From the NCBI GenBank assembly GCA_964611645.1, contig CAZTAO010000007.1, forward strand, positions 62,001 through 126,000: a DNA stretch of 64,000 nucleotides. Reading direction: 5' to 3'. The notes under the pieces are model-generated. The model did not search any database. It was not told the DNA's origin and was given only the letters and a program-made list of their open reading frames with translations. Origin of the DNA: CAZTAO01 sp964611645 (GTDB taxonomy: Bacteria > Armatimonadota > UBA5829). Made by a program: the position numbers and the translations under genes. Positions 8,108 to 16,478 of the stretch are shown piece after piece (position 1 is the stretch's first letter; the number at the start of each line of letters is the position of its first letter).

Positions 8108-9457
8108 ATGAAGGTATTCTTCTCGGTTGCGCTTGGAGTGTTGGTTCTGTTGTCTGTGCTGGCTTGGCATCTTGCGCCGGAGCCGCCTAAGGACGGCAAG
8201 ATACCGCTTGTGTGGTGCAGTGACGACAACCCCGCCCGCCGCGAGCAGATAGCGCTGTTCAACAAGCTCTATCCGCAATACGACCTGCGCCTTGACCCCT
8301 CCAACATGGACTCGCAGAAGATCATCGTGCAGACCATTGCGGGCGTCGGCCCGGACCTCTTCGACAGCTACTCCACCAGCATGGTAATGCTCTACGCCAA
8401 GTCCGGGATTGCTTGGGATGTCACGGACGAGTTGGCGAAAGATGGCATCAACGTGAAGGAAGACCTGTGGCCGGCGGCGCAGTCCGTGGTCAACTACAAC
8501 GGCCGCACTTACGGCTTCCCAACCAACTGCGGCGCATTCGCCGTATGGTTCAACAAAGACCTCTTCGACAAAGCCGGCGTCCCCTACCCCAAGGGGAGTT
8601 GGACGTGGGACCAGTTTATCCCCGTCGCCCAGAAACTCACCATCCGCGACTCTCGCGGTCGCGGGCAGCAGTATGGCCTCTCTTTCGACAACGGCATCTG
8701 GCAGCAGCTTGTGTGGCAGTACGGCGGAAGCATGTATACCCCGGACGGCACCCGCTGCGTAATAGACAGCCCTGAGGCCGTGCAGGGGTTGCAGATGATG
8801 TACGACCTTATCTACAAGCACCGGGTCAGCCCCAGCCCGCAGGAGCTTTCATCCATGGCGACCGAAGGCGGTTGGGGCGGCGGCGCAGCCACTTTGTTCC
8901 GCGCGGGCAAGATCGCCATGATGATAGGCGGCCGGTGGAACCTGGGGATTTTCAGGGGCTACAAGGATCTGCGGCTGGGGGCGGTGGAGTGCCCTTATGG
9001 AAAGAAACGAGTGTTCATTGGGGTGGCCAGGGGCACAGTGATCAACGTGAAAAGCCCAAACAAAGAAAAGGCTCTGGACTTTCTGCGCTACATGGCAGGC
9101 AAGGAGTACAACGAACAGGTCAATGACTCGGCTGACGCGATAGCGGCAGTCAAGAAATACTCCTACACCGACAGATACCTCCACAACCCCAAGTATCCCG
9201 AAGAGGACTACAACGAGGTCTGGCGCGACATTATGAACTACACCCGAACGGAAGAGGTCAGCATTTTCGTCAAGCCTGAGATCGCCAACAACCGCTTCCT
9301 CAAGCAGCTCGACCTGATGATGGCCGGGCAAAAGACTGCCCAGGAGGCTATGACACGGGCGGCGGCGCAGGTGAACAAGGAGATCCAACGCACCCTGGAA
9401 ATTGAGCCCGCCCTCAAGGCGCAATACATCAAGCTGACCGGGGGGCTGCCACAGTGA
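8108..9457 (+). CDS. Sugar ABC transporter substrate-binding protein (family 1)
   Basis: The protein has 449 residues, with an N-terminal hydrophobic segment (about 2-20) but no lipobox Cys, so it is either cleaved or membrane-tethered. Family 1 solute-binding features are visible: GPDLFDSYSTSMVMLYAKSG, VNYNGRTYGFPTNCGAFAVWF with FNKDLFDKAGVPYPKGSWTW, and LFRAGKIAMMIGGRWNLGIF. These proteins capture oligosaccharides in the periplasm and deliver them to MalF/MalG-type permeases. The stop overlaps the next start by 4 bp (GTGA), so the two are translationally coupled. The ligand cannot be read from sequence. Confidence 0.88.
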   Translation: MKVFFSVALGVLVLLSVLAWHLAPEPPKDGKIPLVWCSDDNPARREQIALFNKLYPQYDLRLDPSNMDSQKIIVQTIAGVGPDLFDSYSTSMVMLYAKSGIAWDVTDELAKDGINVKEDLWPAAQSVVNYNGRTYGFPTNCGAFAVWFNKDLFDKAGVPYPKGSWTWDQFIPVAQKLTIRDSRGRGQQYGLSFDNGIWQQLVWQYGGSMYTPDGTRCVIDSPEAVQGLQMMYDLIYKHRVSPSPQELSSMATEGGWGGGAATLFRAGKIAMMIGGRWNLGIFRGYKDLRLGAVECPYGKKRVFIGVARGTVINVKSPNKEKALDFLRYMAGKEYNEQVNDSADAIAAVKKYSYTDRYLHNPKYPEEDYNEVWRDIMNYTRTEEVSIFVKPEIANNRFLKQLDLMMAGQKTAQEAMTRAAAQVNKEIQRTLEIEPALKAQYIKLTGGLPQ

Positions 9458-10446
9458 AAGCAAACGCGCGCAAGACCGAATTCATAGCGGCGATGGGGTT
9501 CCTGCTGCCCAACTTCATCGGCTTCGTAATATTCATGGCGGGGCCGGTGCTGTTCTCCCTGGTAATGAGCTTCTCCAACTGGAACATCCAGCGCACGGTT
9601 CCTTTCGAGTGGAACGGATTCAGCAACTACGCCGACCTCCTCAGCGACCAGCAGTTCTGGATATATTTCATCAACACCATTTACTTCCTGCTGGCTATGC
9701 CGGTGGCGATTGCGGGTTCGCTGTTCCTGGCGATGCTCTTGAACCAAAAGCTGAAGGGAATCGTCGTTTACCGGACCCTGTTCTTCCTTCCGAGTTTCAC
9801 TGCCGGAGTTGCGCTGCTGCTTCTCTGGAAGAAGCTCTACAACCCCGACATCGGGCCGATCAATGCGGTTATCGACTGGGGGATTGTACACACCCACGTC
9901 AATGACGCGCTGCACAAGATCGGCCTACAAGGCATCTCGCCACCCGGATGGCTGCTATCCACCAAGAACGTCCTCGCACTGGATGTGGAGAGCGTCGCCA
10001 CGAACGCGAAGCAGTGGGGCTTGGGCGCTCGCGATGCGATCATCTACATGGGGGTGTGGGCTGGAATCGGCGGATCGAACATGCTGCTTTACCTGGCTGC
10101 GCTCTCCAATATGCCGCAAGAGTTAGTCGAGGCTGCGCAGTTGGACGGCGCGGGGAGATGGGCCGTATTTAGACACGTTATCTGGCCGCAGTTGGCGCCT
10201 ACAACATTCTTCATCGTAGTGATGGGCTTTATTGGTGGTCTGCAGGGCGGGTTCGAGAACGCCAAGATCCTTACTGGTGGCGGCCCTGCCGGCACAACCA
10301 CGACCCTTGCATACTACATATACTCGAAGGCCTTCGTTGAGTTCCAGTTGGGTTACGCGTCAGCCGTCTCCTGGGTGCTTTTCGTGATGGTCTTCGTGGT
10401 GACCATGATCAACTGGAAGATCGGCAGCCGAGATATCAATTACTGA
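9454..10446 (+). CDS. Sugar ABC transporter permease, MalF/UgpA type
   Basis: The protein has 330 residues and starts at GTG 9454, overlapping the substrate-binding gene by 4 bp. It has about six to seven membrane segments, and the cytoplasmic EAA loop is clear (PQELVEAAQLDGAGRWAVFR). A soluble insert at about 135-195 separates the second and third helices. It forms the channel with the second permease at 10562. No ATP-binding subunit is encoded nearby, so a shared MsmK-like ATPase elsewhere in the genome is probable. Confidence 0.88.
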   Translation: MKANARKTEFIAAMGFLLPNFIGFVIFMAGPVLFSLVMSFSNWNIQRTVPFEWNGFSNYADLLSDQQFWIYFINTIYFLLAMPVAIAGSLFLAMLLNQKLKGIVVYRTLFFLPSFTAGVALLLLWKKLYNPDIGPINAVIDWGIVHTHVNDALHKIGLQGISPPGWLLSTKNVLALDVESVATNAKQWGLGARDAIIYMGVWAGIGGSNMLLYLAALSNMPQELVEAAQLDGAGRWAVFRHVIWPQLAPTTFFIVVMGFIGGLQGGFENAKILTGGGPAGTTTTLAYYIYSKAFVEFQLGYASAVSWVLFVMVFVVTMINWKIGSRDINY

Positions 10447-10465
10447 ACCGAGACCAGAGCACGTC

Positions 10466-10532
10466 ATGCTGAACTTGTTTCAGCATCTCCTTTGGCTGTA
10501 GCGGGAGACCCTGAAACGAGTTCAGGGTGACG
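10466..10532. repeat. Pair of facing palindromes between the two permease genes
   Basis: ATGCTGAACTTGTTTCAGCAT (10466-10486) and CCCTGAAACGAGTTCAGGG (10510-10528) are two small hairpins whose core (CTGAAC-TTGTTTCAG) is shared in inverted orientation. They occupy most of the 115-bp gap within the transporter operon. Such palindromes inside operons can modulate mRNA stability; that is inference only. Confidence 0.65.
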
Positions 10533-10561
10533 TATGTAGTGTTCGACGGGAGAGACAGAGA

Positions 10562-11419
10562 TTGGAAAACACTGTGAGAACAACCTCGGGCTTCGCGGCT
10601 TGGTGGTTCTATAAGGGCAAGTACTGGGTCAGCCATATACTCCTGAGCATAGTTGCGCTCACGATGGCCATACCGTTCGTCTGGATGGTGCTTATGAGCT
10701 TCAAGTCCAACCAGGAAGTGGCCCTGTTCAGCCCTCTGCCATCAGTCTGGCATTTCGACAACTACCCCAAGGTGTTTGCGATAATACCATTCGCAAGGTA
10801 CTACTTCAACAGCCTTTTTGTGGCCTTGTGGGTGACATTCCTGCAGGTCCTGACAAGCTCGATGGCGGCATTTGCCTTTGCCCGGTTGGAGTGGAAGGGC
10901 CGGGACACTGTGTTCAAGCTGTATCTTGCGACTCTGATGATCCCCGGGGTGGTGACAACTATCCCCAATTTCGCCCTTATGGTCAAGCTGCACCTGATGG
11001 ACACCTACACCGGGCTGATATTGCCCGCGGCATTCACGGCATTCGGCACGTTCATGCTCAGACAGTTCATGATAACCATACCATCGGCTCTAGACGAGGC
11101 GGCCAAGGTAGACGGAGCGTCTCACTGGCAGGTATTCTGGAACGTGATTATGCCGCTATCCCGAGCCGGACTGATCACCCTGGGCATCCTCACTCTTATC
11201 GGAATGTTTGGCTCATTTTACTGGCCACTGGTAATGGTGAAAAGCGAGTACATGAGGCCACTCTCGGTGGGCTTGCTCGTCTTCGACAACAACTACACAC
11301 AACAGACCGAACTGCTTATGGCGGCGTCTGTGATGAACATAATACCCCTGATCATAGTCTTCATGGTCTTCCAGAAGTTCATCGTGAAGGGGATACAGTT
11401 GGGGGCGGTGAAGGGATAA
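10562..11419 (+). CDS. Sugar ABC transporter permease, MalG/UgpE type
   Basis: The protein has 285 residues and six predicted membrane segments. The EAA loop reads PSALDEAAKVDGASHWQVFW, followed by the conserved NVIMPLSRAGLITLGI region. The start is TTG at 10562; a GTG at 10574 is an alternative, and the AG-rich GGGAGAGACAGAG just upstream fits the first choice. It pairs with the 9454 permease to form the importer. Transcription probably continues from the upstream genes despite the palindromes in the gap. Confidence 0.87.
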   Translation: MENTVRTTSGFAAWWFYKGKYWVSHILLSIVALTMAIPFVWMVLMSFKSNQEVALFSPLPSVWHFDNYPKVFAIIPFARYYFNSLFVALWVTFLQVLTSSMAAFAFARLEWKGRDTVFKLYLATLMIPGVVTTIPNFALMVKLHLMDTYTGLILPAAFTAFGTFMLRQFMITIPSALDEAAKVDGASHWQVFWNVIMPLSRAGLITLGILTLIGMFGSFYWPLVMVKSEYMRPLSVGLLVFDNNYTQQTELLMAASVMNIIPLIIVFMVFQKFIVKGIQLGAVKG

Positions 11420-11420
11420 G

Positions 11421-11460
11421 GCTGCGGGAATTCCCGACAGGGAACCTGCGTTCCCGCAGC
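11421..11460. repeat. GCTGCGGGAA palindrome between convergent genes
   Basis: Arms GCTGCGGGAA (11421-11430) and TTCCCGCAGC (11451-11460) enclose a smaller hairpin TTCCC-GACA-GGGAA. It lies between the convergent malG-like and OFA genes. The same arms recur at 50146-50204, so it is a dispersed element; it may also act as a bidirectional transcription end, though no T-run is seen. Confidence 0.65.
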
Positions 11461-11473
11461 ATAACGTCGTGTC

Positions 11474-13108
11474 CTACCTGAATAGGTTCGCGGCCTTCTC
11501 GACGGTCTTGGCTATACCCCACGCCAGCGGGATGCCTACCGCAGTCCAGCCTACCGCAACCGCCGCCCAGCTTGCCCCGCTTGGCTTCACTGAGTCCTCC
11601 GTCTCGGGCCGGCCGTTGGTGTCTTTCTTCATCCGACTCAACTGCCACTCCTCTTCCAACTCGTCCTCACTCATGAAGTGGCGCTTGTCCAGTGGACGAA
11701 CCAGCAGGTTGCTTATGAAACCGACGAACAGCAATCCCGCGAGCACGTACAGCGTCACATTGTAGGCCGCTTCTTTTGGCACCCCACGGTCGGTCTGCCA
11801 CGCAGTGATCTGAGTTACCAGCATAGGGCCCAGAATGCCTGCTGTCGACCAGGCAGTCAACAGTCGGCCATGGATAGCGCCCACGTATTGTGTTCCAAAA
11901 AGGTCGGCAAGGTACGCTGGAATGGTGGCGAAACCACCGCCGTACATCGTGAGGATCACGCAGAACAGCCCGACAAACACACCGATGTTCTTGATCCCAG
12001 CGGCGTACGCGCCTCCCAGATAGAGGCAGACGCCCAACAGGAAGAAGATGAAGTAGGTGACTTTCCTGCCGATGTGGTCCGAAAGGGAGGACCAGAAGAT
12101 GCGTCCGCCAATGTTGAACAGGCTGAGCAGTCCCGCAAACCCCGCCCCTACGCTGGCAACCGCAGCCTTTTGCGCATCGGTGAGAGACCCCAAAGCCGAG
12201 TCAACGCCGATCAAGCGACCCCCAAAGACATCCTGAAGCATTGGGGAAGCGACAGCAATTACGCCGATCCCGGCGCTGACATTCATGCACAACACCACCC
12301 AGAGCAGCCAGAACTGAGGGGCCTTGTGAGCGCCTTTGACATGCACGTGGCCGCTGGTGATGAATACCTTGGACGCGTCAACGACAGGCTCAGTGTACCC
12401 GTGGGGTTTCCATCCCAGAGCCGGGATCCGATACGAGAATGCGCCCAGCAGCATCGCAACCAGGTAGATGCAGCCCATAGTAACGAACGTCTCCCAGACT
12501 CCGACAGAGGTGGACGTGGCATAGTGTTTCATCAGTTTATCGGCCAACGGCGCACCGATCATCGCGCCTCCGCCGAAGCCCATAATGGCCATTCCAGTCG
12601 CCATGCCGCGCTTGTCGGGGAACCATTTGATCAGCGTCGATACCGGCGAGATGTAGCCCAGCCCGAGTCCGGTTCCCCCAATGACCCCCGCCCCCAGCCA
12701 CAGAAGCAGGATCTGATGGTAATAGACCCCCACGGCAGAGATGAGCAGGCCGCCACCCCAACACAGGGCAGCAACAACCCCCGCCTTCCGCGGCCCGTTA
12801 CGCTCGAGCCATCCTCCGAACACGGCCGCGGAGGAACCGAGAAGCACGAAGAAGAGGGTAAAGGTCACAACCAGAAGCTTCTCGGACCAATCATACTGCG
12901 TGGAGAATATCTGTTGAAGCAGGCCCACTCCCTCGGGAGGTGGCACAGGCTGCGTGATCCCTATGGCCTGTTCCAGTGGCTTCCAGAACACACTGAAACC
13001 GTAGGCCATTCCAATAGAGAGATGAATAGCCAACGCCGCGGGAGGTACCAGCCAGCGGTTGTAACCGGGTCTGGCAATTGTGTGCTGTTTGTCCAGAAAA
13101 CTGCCCAT
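11474..13108 (-). CDS. OFA-family MFS transporter (oxalate/formate antiporter type)
   Basis: The protein has 544 residues from ATG 13108, chosen because AAGGGGAAGC sits just upstream; a GTG 15 bp earlier is possible. About 12 membrane helices are present. OFA-type features are PPAALAIHLSIGMAYGFSVF in helix 1, GLGLGYISPVSTLIKWFPDK, and MATGMAIMGFGGGAMIGAPL. The second half has GRIFWSSLSDHIGRKVTYF. The family exchanges small organic anions such as oxalate, formate or related carboxylates. The cytoplasmic C-terminus carries an acidic stretch (SEDELEEEWQLSRMKKD) and a final hydrophobic segment. The substrate is unknown. It appears to be transcribed alone. Confidence 0.85.
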   Translation of the reverse strand: MGSFLDKQHTIARPGYNRWLVPPAALAIHLSIGMAYGFSVFWKPLEQAIGITQPVPPPEGVGLLQQIFSTQYDWSEKLLVVTFTLFFVLLGSSAAVFGGWLERNGPRKAGVVAALCWGGGLLISAVGVYYHQILLLWLGAGVIGGTGLGLGYISPVSTLIKWFPDKRGMATGMAIMGFGGGAMIGAPLADKLMKHYATSTSVGVWETFVTMGCIYLVAMLLGAFSYRIPALGWKPHGYTEPVVDASKVFITSGHVHVKGAHKAPQFWLLWVVLCMNVSAGIGVIAVASPMLQDVFGGRLIGVDSALGSLTDAQKAAVASVGAGFAGLLSLFNIGGRIFWSSLSDHIGRKVTYFIFFLLGVCLYLGGAYAAGIKNIGVFVGLFCVILTMYGGGFATIPAYLADLFGTQYVGAIHGRLLTAWSTAGILGPMLVTQITAWQTDRGVPKEAAYNVTLYVLAGLLFVGFISNLLVRPLDKRHFMSEDELEEEWQLSRMKKDTNGRPETEDSVKPSGASWAAVAVGWTAVGIPLAWGIAKTVEKAANLFR

Positions 13109-13207
13109 TGCTTCCCCTTTCACCTTACACTGCGGAGTTCCCTCGACTCAGGGACGCCTCTTAGGAATCGGTGACGTAGTTTCTGGGTCCGTCACGATTG
13201 TTGTCCT

Positions 13208-13236
13208 ATTCTACCACGGTTCGGGGCAATTGTGGA
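13208..13236 (-). promoter_or_regulatory. Sigma-70-like promoter for the OFA transporter gene
   Basis: On the minus strand TCCACA (13231-13236), a 17-bp spacer and TAGAAT (13208-13213) are arranged as -35 and -10. The spacer ends in GTGG directly before the -10, making an extended -10 (TGG). The start codon lies about 95 bp downstream. Confidence 0.45.
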
Positions 13237-13272
13237 GTATATTGGGAATGCAGGAATTGCAGGCAGTGAGGT

Positions 13273-13298
13273 CCCTCTCCCGCAGCGGCGGGAGAGGG
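13273..13298. repeat. CCCTCTCCCGC palindrome downstream of the GH127-like gene
   Basis: Eleven-bp perfect arms at 13273-13283 and 13288-13298 are separated by AGCG. The hairpin lies 14 bp past the GH127-like stop, without a T-run. A related hairpin (CCCTCTCCCC arms) is at 50295-50322. It may protect the 3' end of the mRNA or aid termination. Confidence 0.6.
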
Positions 13299-13311
13299 TA
13301 GGCGTTTTGTT

Positions 13312-15078
13312 CTACGTCCAGTCTATAGATGCGTCAGCGCAGGTGGGTTGGGGTTCGGGGCCATAGACATCAGCAGGGTCGCGCTGGTAGAGTGGATAGG
13401 CGTCATAGAGCGCGCTGATCTCGTTCTTCTCCTCTTGCGGAGTCGCGCCTGCAACCACTTTGATCCCGACAACCGAGTCCCCCTTGAACTTGAGGTCGAA
13501 TACTTCAGGCTCCGACTTCTCGTGCTGGACAGAGAATCTCTCGGTTCGCAGTGTGTACGGTAGAACAACGGTGATATTATCCCCGGCCGAGACCGCACCC
13601 ACGTCCACGCGGTGTTCACCGACTCCTGCCGAGATCGACCCCGCGCTGCTCACATAGAGTTTAGTCGCCTCTGAACTAGTCCACTCCGGCAGCCGAATAC
13701 TCAACTCACAGGGCTTCTTCACACTGACTGCAACCTCTACGGCGCTGCCGGAAACCTCGCGCACCGACACTGAGACATCGGAGGTCTCGCGGTTCACAAG
13801 CAGGTTCACGCTCAGCCGGTCGCCCTCACGCCGCACAGCCTGCGCCCAGGCCAGGTAGAGAGCCTTCATCCCGGAACCCGCGCAGCAGTTCTGGAACAGC
13901 CTCATCTTGCCGGCGTACATCTCCTTGGGCGCTGCCCCGTAGACCCACCCTTCCGATCCTTTCGGAGTGAGACCAAAGTATGAGTCCAAAGCGCTCCAGC
14001 CGGCGAACGAGCCCAGCGAACGGTGCGGCACATTGTCTGTCCAGATGTATTGATCCTTCGGCTTTGACTCGCCGTCGGTTCCCCAGTCATCTCGAATCGC
14101 CTGGCTCTCGATCAGGTGGTTCCGCAGGATCTTCTCGGCCTCGCCCCACTTGGTCTCATCTCCCGCAAGCGCAAGAAGCAGTGTCAGCTCCAGATAATCC
14201 ATCAGGGCGCAGGTCTCGCACCGAATCCTGCCGGAACCCTCGCCGAGGAACTCAGGCACAAACCCGGTCGGGCCCGCGTAGCTCCGAGCGTAGTTCCAGG
14301 CGTTGCCGGCGACAGTCACCCACCGCTGCTCGCCGACCGCCTTGCCGCAGGCATGAAGCCCGCAAGCCAGGGCAAGCCGCGAGTGGACGTGACTGTCGAA
14401 CTCACCGTCCGGCTTTATCACAAACGCCACGTCGGCAGTGTATCCCGCAATCCCTCTGGCAAGCTCCAGCGCCGGCTCGTATCCCAGAACCTGCCAGACC
14501 TTGACCAATGGTCTGATCAACGGCCCCACAAAGTAGCCGCTCCCCAGGCTGTCCCAGAGGGCCGCGCTCTCCCAACCGTCCTTGCCATAGCGCACACCCG
14601 GTATCGTCCGCCACTCTCCCACAGGCTCCGATATCCGGATCAGGCCGTCCACCATCGCCTCCATCTGGTCGGCAATCCGCTTCTCGCCAGTGAACATATA
14701 GGCCGTGCAAAGGGCTAACAGGGTCCGGCTCTGGTCGAACAGTTCGGCGGCGTACGTGGTGTAAGGGGTAAGTGGGCGATAGTTGAGGCCGTTGGGCGCG
14801 AACCAGCTCAGCAGCGAGTCGCGAAGGCGGTTGGTGTTGGCCGCTACAACGCCGGTCATATCCGCAGCCATCAGCGCGCCTTCCCAGTACCTGGCGGTGA
14901 GATCGCCGAAGTCGGGCCAGTCGTGCAGGAACTCTATCGGGTGGCCATAAGTCACCTCAAAGTAGGGCTGGGCGTTCTCCGGGTCAACGCCATTATCCGT
15001 GTGCCAGGCGTACAGCCTCGCTCTTGTATCGAAGTCTATGCTGCCGGACTTAGGCAGAATTGGACTATTATCAGACAT
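13312..15078 (-). CDS. GH127-like glycosidase ((alpha/alpha)6 barrel with Cys/Glu active site)
   Basis: The protein has 588 residues from ATG 15078 (MSDNSPILPK); an upstream in-frame start at 15099 would lie deeper inside rex. There is no signal peptide. Helical-barrel sequence covers about 20-410, followed by beta-domains. Elements expected for GH127 beta-L-arabinofuranosidases are present: Glu280, the E-T-C triad residues Glu288/Cys290, and the paired Cys398-Cys399 (QNCCAGSG), which in characterised members bind zinc and provide the Cys nucleophile. Overall similarity beyond these motifs is not obvious, so the substrate is uncertain. It overlaps rex by 8 bp, so the two are co-translated. 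Confidence 0.65.
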   Translation of the reverse strand: MSDNSPILPKSGSIDFDTRARLYAWHTDNGVDPENAQPYFEVTYGHPIEFLHDWPDFGDLTARYWEGALMAADMTGVVAANTNRLRDSLLSWFAPNGLNYRPLTPYTTYAAELFDQSRTLLALCTAYMFTGEKRIADQMEAMVDGLIRISEPVGEWRTIPGVRYGKDGWESAALWDSLGSGYFVGPLIRPLVKVWQVLGYEPALELARGIAGYTADVAFVIKPDGEFDSHVHSRLALACGLHACGKAVGEQRWVTVAGNAWNYARSYAGPTGFVPEFLGEGSGRIRCETCALMDYLELTLLLALAGDETKWGEAEKILRNHLIESQAIRDDWGTDGESKPKDQYIWTDNVPHRSLGSFAGWSALDSYFGLTPKGSEGWVYGAAPKEMYAGKMRLFQNCCAGSGMKALYLAWAQAVRREGDRLSVNLLVNRETSDVSVSVREVSGSAVEVAVSVKKPCELSIRLPEWTSSEATKLYVSSAGSISAGVGEHRVDVGAVSAGDNITVVLPYTLRTERFSVQHEKSEPEVFDLKFKGDSVVGIKVVAGATPQEEKNEISALYDAYPLYQRDPADVYGPEPQPTCADASIDWT

Positions 15079-15730
15079 TGGGTATTCCTTTCTTCTCATC
15101 TTTCAAGTAGAACGACAGCACCGCCAGCTCCTGCACGAAGTCAACGTTGCGCACGCTGACCTCTCGGGGCAGATGGAGCCAGACCGGAGCGAAATTGAGT
15201 ATGGCGACGATTCCCGCCTGGACCATCTGCTCGGCGACCTCCTGGGCAGCGGGAGCGGGAACTGCTATGATTCCGATACGGGCGTTCAGGGTCGAGTTGG
15301 TTTGGGCAAGCTCGGACGTGTGCGCGATGGTAAGATCCCAGAGGGTGTTGCCGACCTTGGCGGGGCTATTGTCGAAGACCGCGACTATCCGGAAGTTCTC
15401 CGCCTTGAGAGCCGGGTAGCCAGCAAGGGCGGAGCCGAGATTTCCAGCGCCGACCAGGATCACCGACTGTGTCTTGCTGAGGTTGAGGATGGCACTGATT
15501 CCGGCCTGAAGCTCATCGACGCTGTAGCCAACCCCTGGCCTGCCAAACTCGCCGAAGTAGGACAGGTCCTTGCGAAACTGCGCGGCGTTGATGCCTGTGA
15601 GAGATTCAATCTGGGTGGACGACACCGTCTCAACCAACTGCTCGCGGAGGTTGGTGAGGGCGGTGAGGTAGGTTGCGAGCCTCTCAAGGGTCGGTATGGG
15701 GACTTTGGCCGCGTCCTGCGATCGGTTCAT
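15071..15730 (-). CDS. rex: Redox-sensing transcriptional repressor Rex
   Basis: The protein has 219 residues. The N-terminal winged helix covers about 10-75, with the typical wing LSYFGEFGRPGVGYSV. The Rossmann domain follows, with VILVGAGNLGSALAGY (glycine motif at 94-99) and AVFDNSPAKVG, where the acidic residue after the second strand fits NAD(H) binding. Rex represses fermentation and respiration genes at a high NAD+/NADH ratio and is released by NADH. It follows a small exported protein gene by 20 bp and overlaps the GH127-like gene by 8 bp, an unusual partner. The promoter for the unit is at 16316-16344; no clear Rex operator was recognised there. Confidence 0.9.
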   Translation of the reverse strand: MNRSQDAAKVPIPTLERLATYLTALTNLREQLVETVSSTQIESLTGINAAQFRKDLSYFGEFGRPGVGYSVDELQAGISAILNLSKTQSVILVGAGNLGSALAGYPALKAENFRIVAVFDNSPAKVGNTLWDLTIAHTSELAQTNSTLNARIGIIAVPAPAAQEVAEQMVQAGIVAILNFAPVWLHLPREVSVRNVDFVQELAVLSFYLKDEKKGIPNV

Positions 15731-15750
15731 AGTGGTGCATCTGCTCTTCG

Positions 15751-16269
15751 TTACTTAGTCCACTTCGCGCTTGCCAGGATCTTGTTGAAGTCCCCCAGGA
15801 ACTTCTTGAAGTAGGCCTCGGATGTCGCGAATGTTATGGCGCAGCCGGTGGTTCCCTTTATCACATAGACTTGCTTCGTTCGCCATTTCTCCCCGGAAAG
15901 CTTGGCCACGGATGTGAACTCGAGTGTTCTTGCGGGCTGCCCTGCTGTCTTTGCCCGCCCTTCGGCGACTATCTTCATCCCCGGCACGGCCTTGGGCAGG
16001 TTGGCTTTGTTCTGCGCGTACCATTTGTCCAGCTTCAGGTTGCGCTCCGCAACACTCAGAACCACCACCGAAGCCAGCGGCTGGGGAGTGCCGATCATCA
16101 TGATCAGGGTCCTGCCGTTGGTGCCTGTCCGACCGGCTTTCCAACCCTTGGGGAGGGAGAACGCGAGCCTGTTCCCTGTTGCGGGCTTCACGGGAGCCTT
16201 GCCCGCAAACGCCGTGCTTGCAGCCCCCATCATCAGCAGCGCCATCAATACCAGCAGCCAACGTCTCAT
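15751..16269 (-). CDS. Exported DcrB/PsbP-like protein
   Basis: The protein has 172 residues from ATG 16269, which opens a good signal peptide (MRRWLLVLMALLMMGAAS, cleavage after TAFAG at about 23). The longer frame starting at 16413 would include the promoter region and is rejected. The mature domain has the DcrB/PsbP-like pattern: LAFSLPKGWKAGR, then ASVVVLSVAERNLKLDKWY, a middle strand region, and a C-terminal helix FLGDFNKILASAKW. Such domains are common in small envelope proteins with no assigned role. It is the first gene of a unit with rex. Confidence 0.6.
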   Translation of the reverse strand: MRRWLLVLMALLMMGAASTAFAGKAPVKPATGNRLAFSLPKGWKAGRTGTNGRTLIMMIGTPQPLASVVVLSVAERNLKLDKWYAQNKANLPKAVPGMKIVAEGRAKTAGQPARTLEFTSVAKLSGEKWRTKQVYVIKGTTGCAITFATSEAYFKKFLGDFNKILASAKWTK

Positions 16270-16315
16270 ACTCAGTCTCTCCCAAGATAGTGATGGCGAT
16301 AGTCTGCCCGGAATG

Positions 16316-16344
16316 ATTATACGGTATGTGGCAGGATCGGGCAA
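16316..16344 (-). promoter_or_regulatory. Sigma-70-like promoter for the 16269-rex-GH127 unit
   Basis: Minus-strand TTGCCC (16339-16344), a 17-bp spacer and a perfect TATAAT (16316-16321) precede the ATG at 16269 by about 45 bp. This is one of the better promoters in the window and supports the short start of the first gene. Confidence 0.65.
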
Positions 16345-16361
16345 ACGCGGCAGGTCTTGGG

Positions 16362-16400
16362 CAGGTCTTGGGTGTTGGGTGCTGGGTAATGGGTGATGGA
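16362..16400. repeat. GGGT-type simple repeat upstream of the sigma factor
   Basis: The stretch consists of imperfect units such as TTGGGTG, CTGGGTA and ATGGGTGA. A similar low-complexity tract in the opposite orientation covers the maf/znuA junction at 36722-36765. Confidence 0.5.
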
Positions 16401-16478
16401 ATAACAAATCCAAAAAGAAGTGTCATATTTCGCGTTCTGCTGCCGTCTAATGTAGTATGAGGGGATAGAAGGACTGCT

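Noticed and set aside
6520..8265. 581-codon minus-strand ORF opposite the GHL10-like gene
   Set aside because: The plus strand codes for a recognised lipoprotein here; the minus frame has no family features and runs through the repeat at 7991.
11678..13174. 498-codon plus-strand ORF opposite the OFA transporter
   Set aside because: The composition is that of a reverse-frame artefact (rich in Arg, Gln, Pro) and the minus strand encodes a clear MFS protein.
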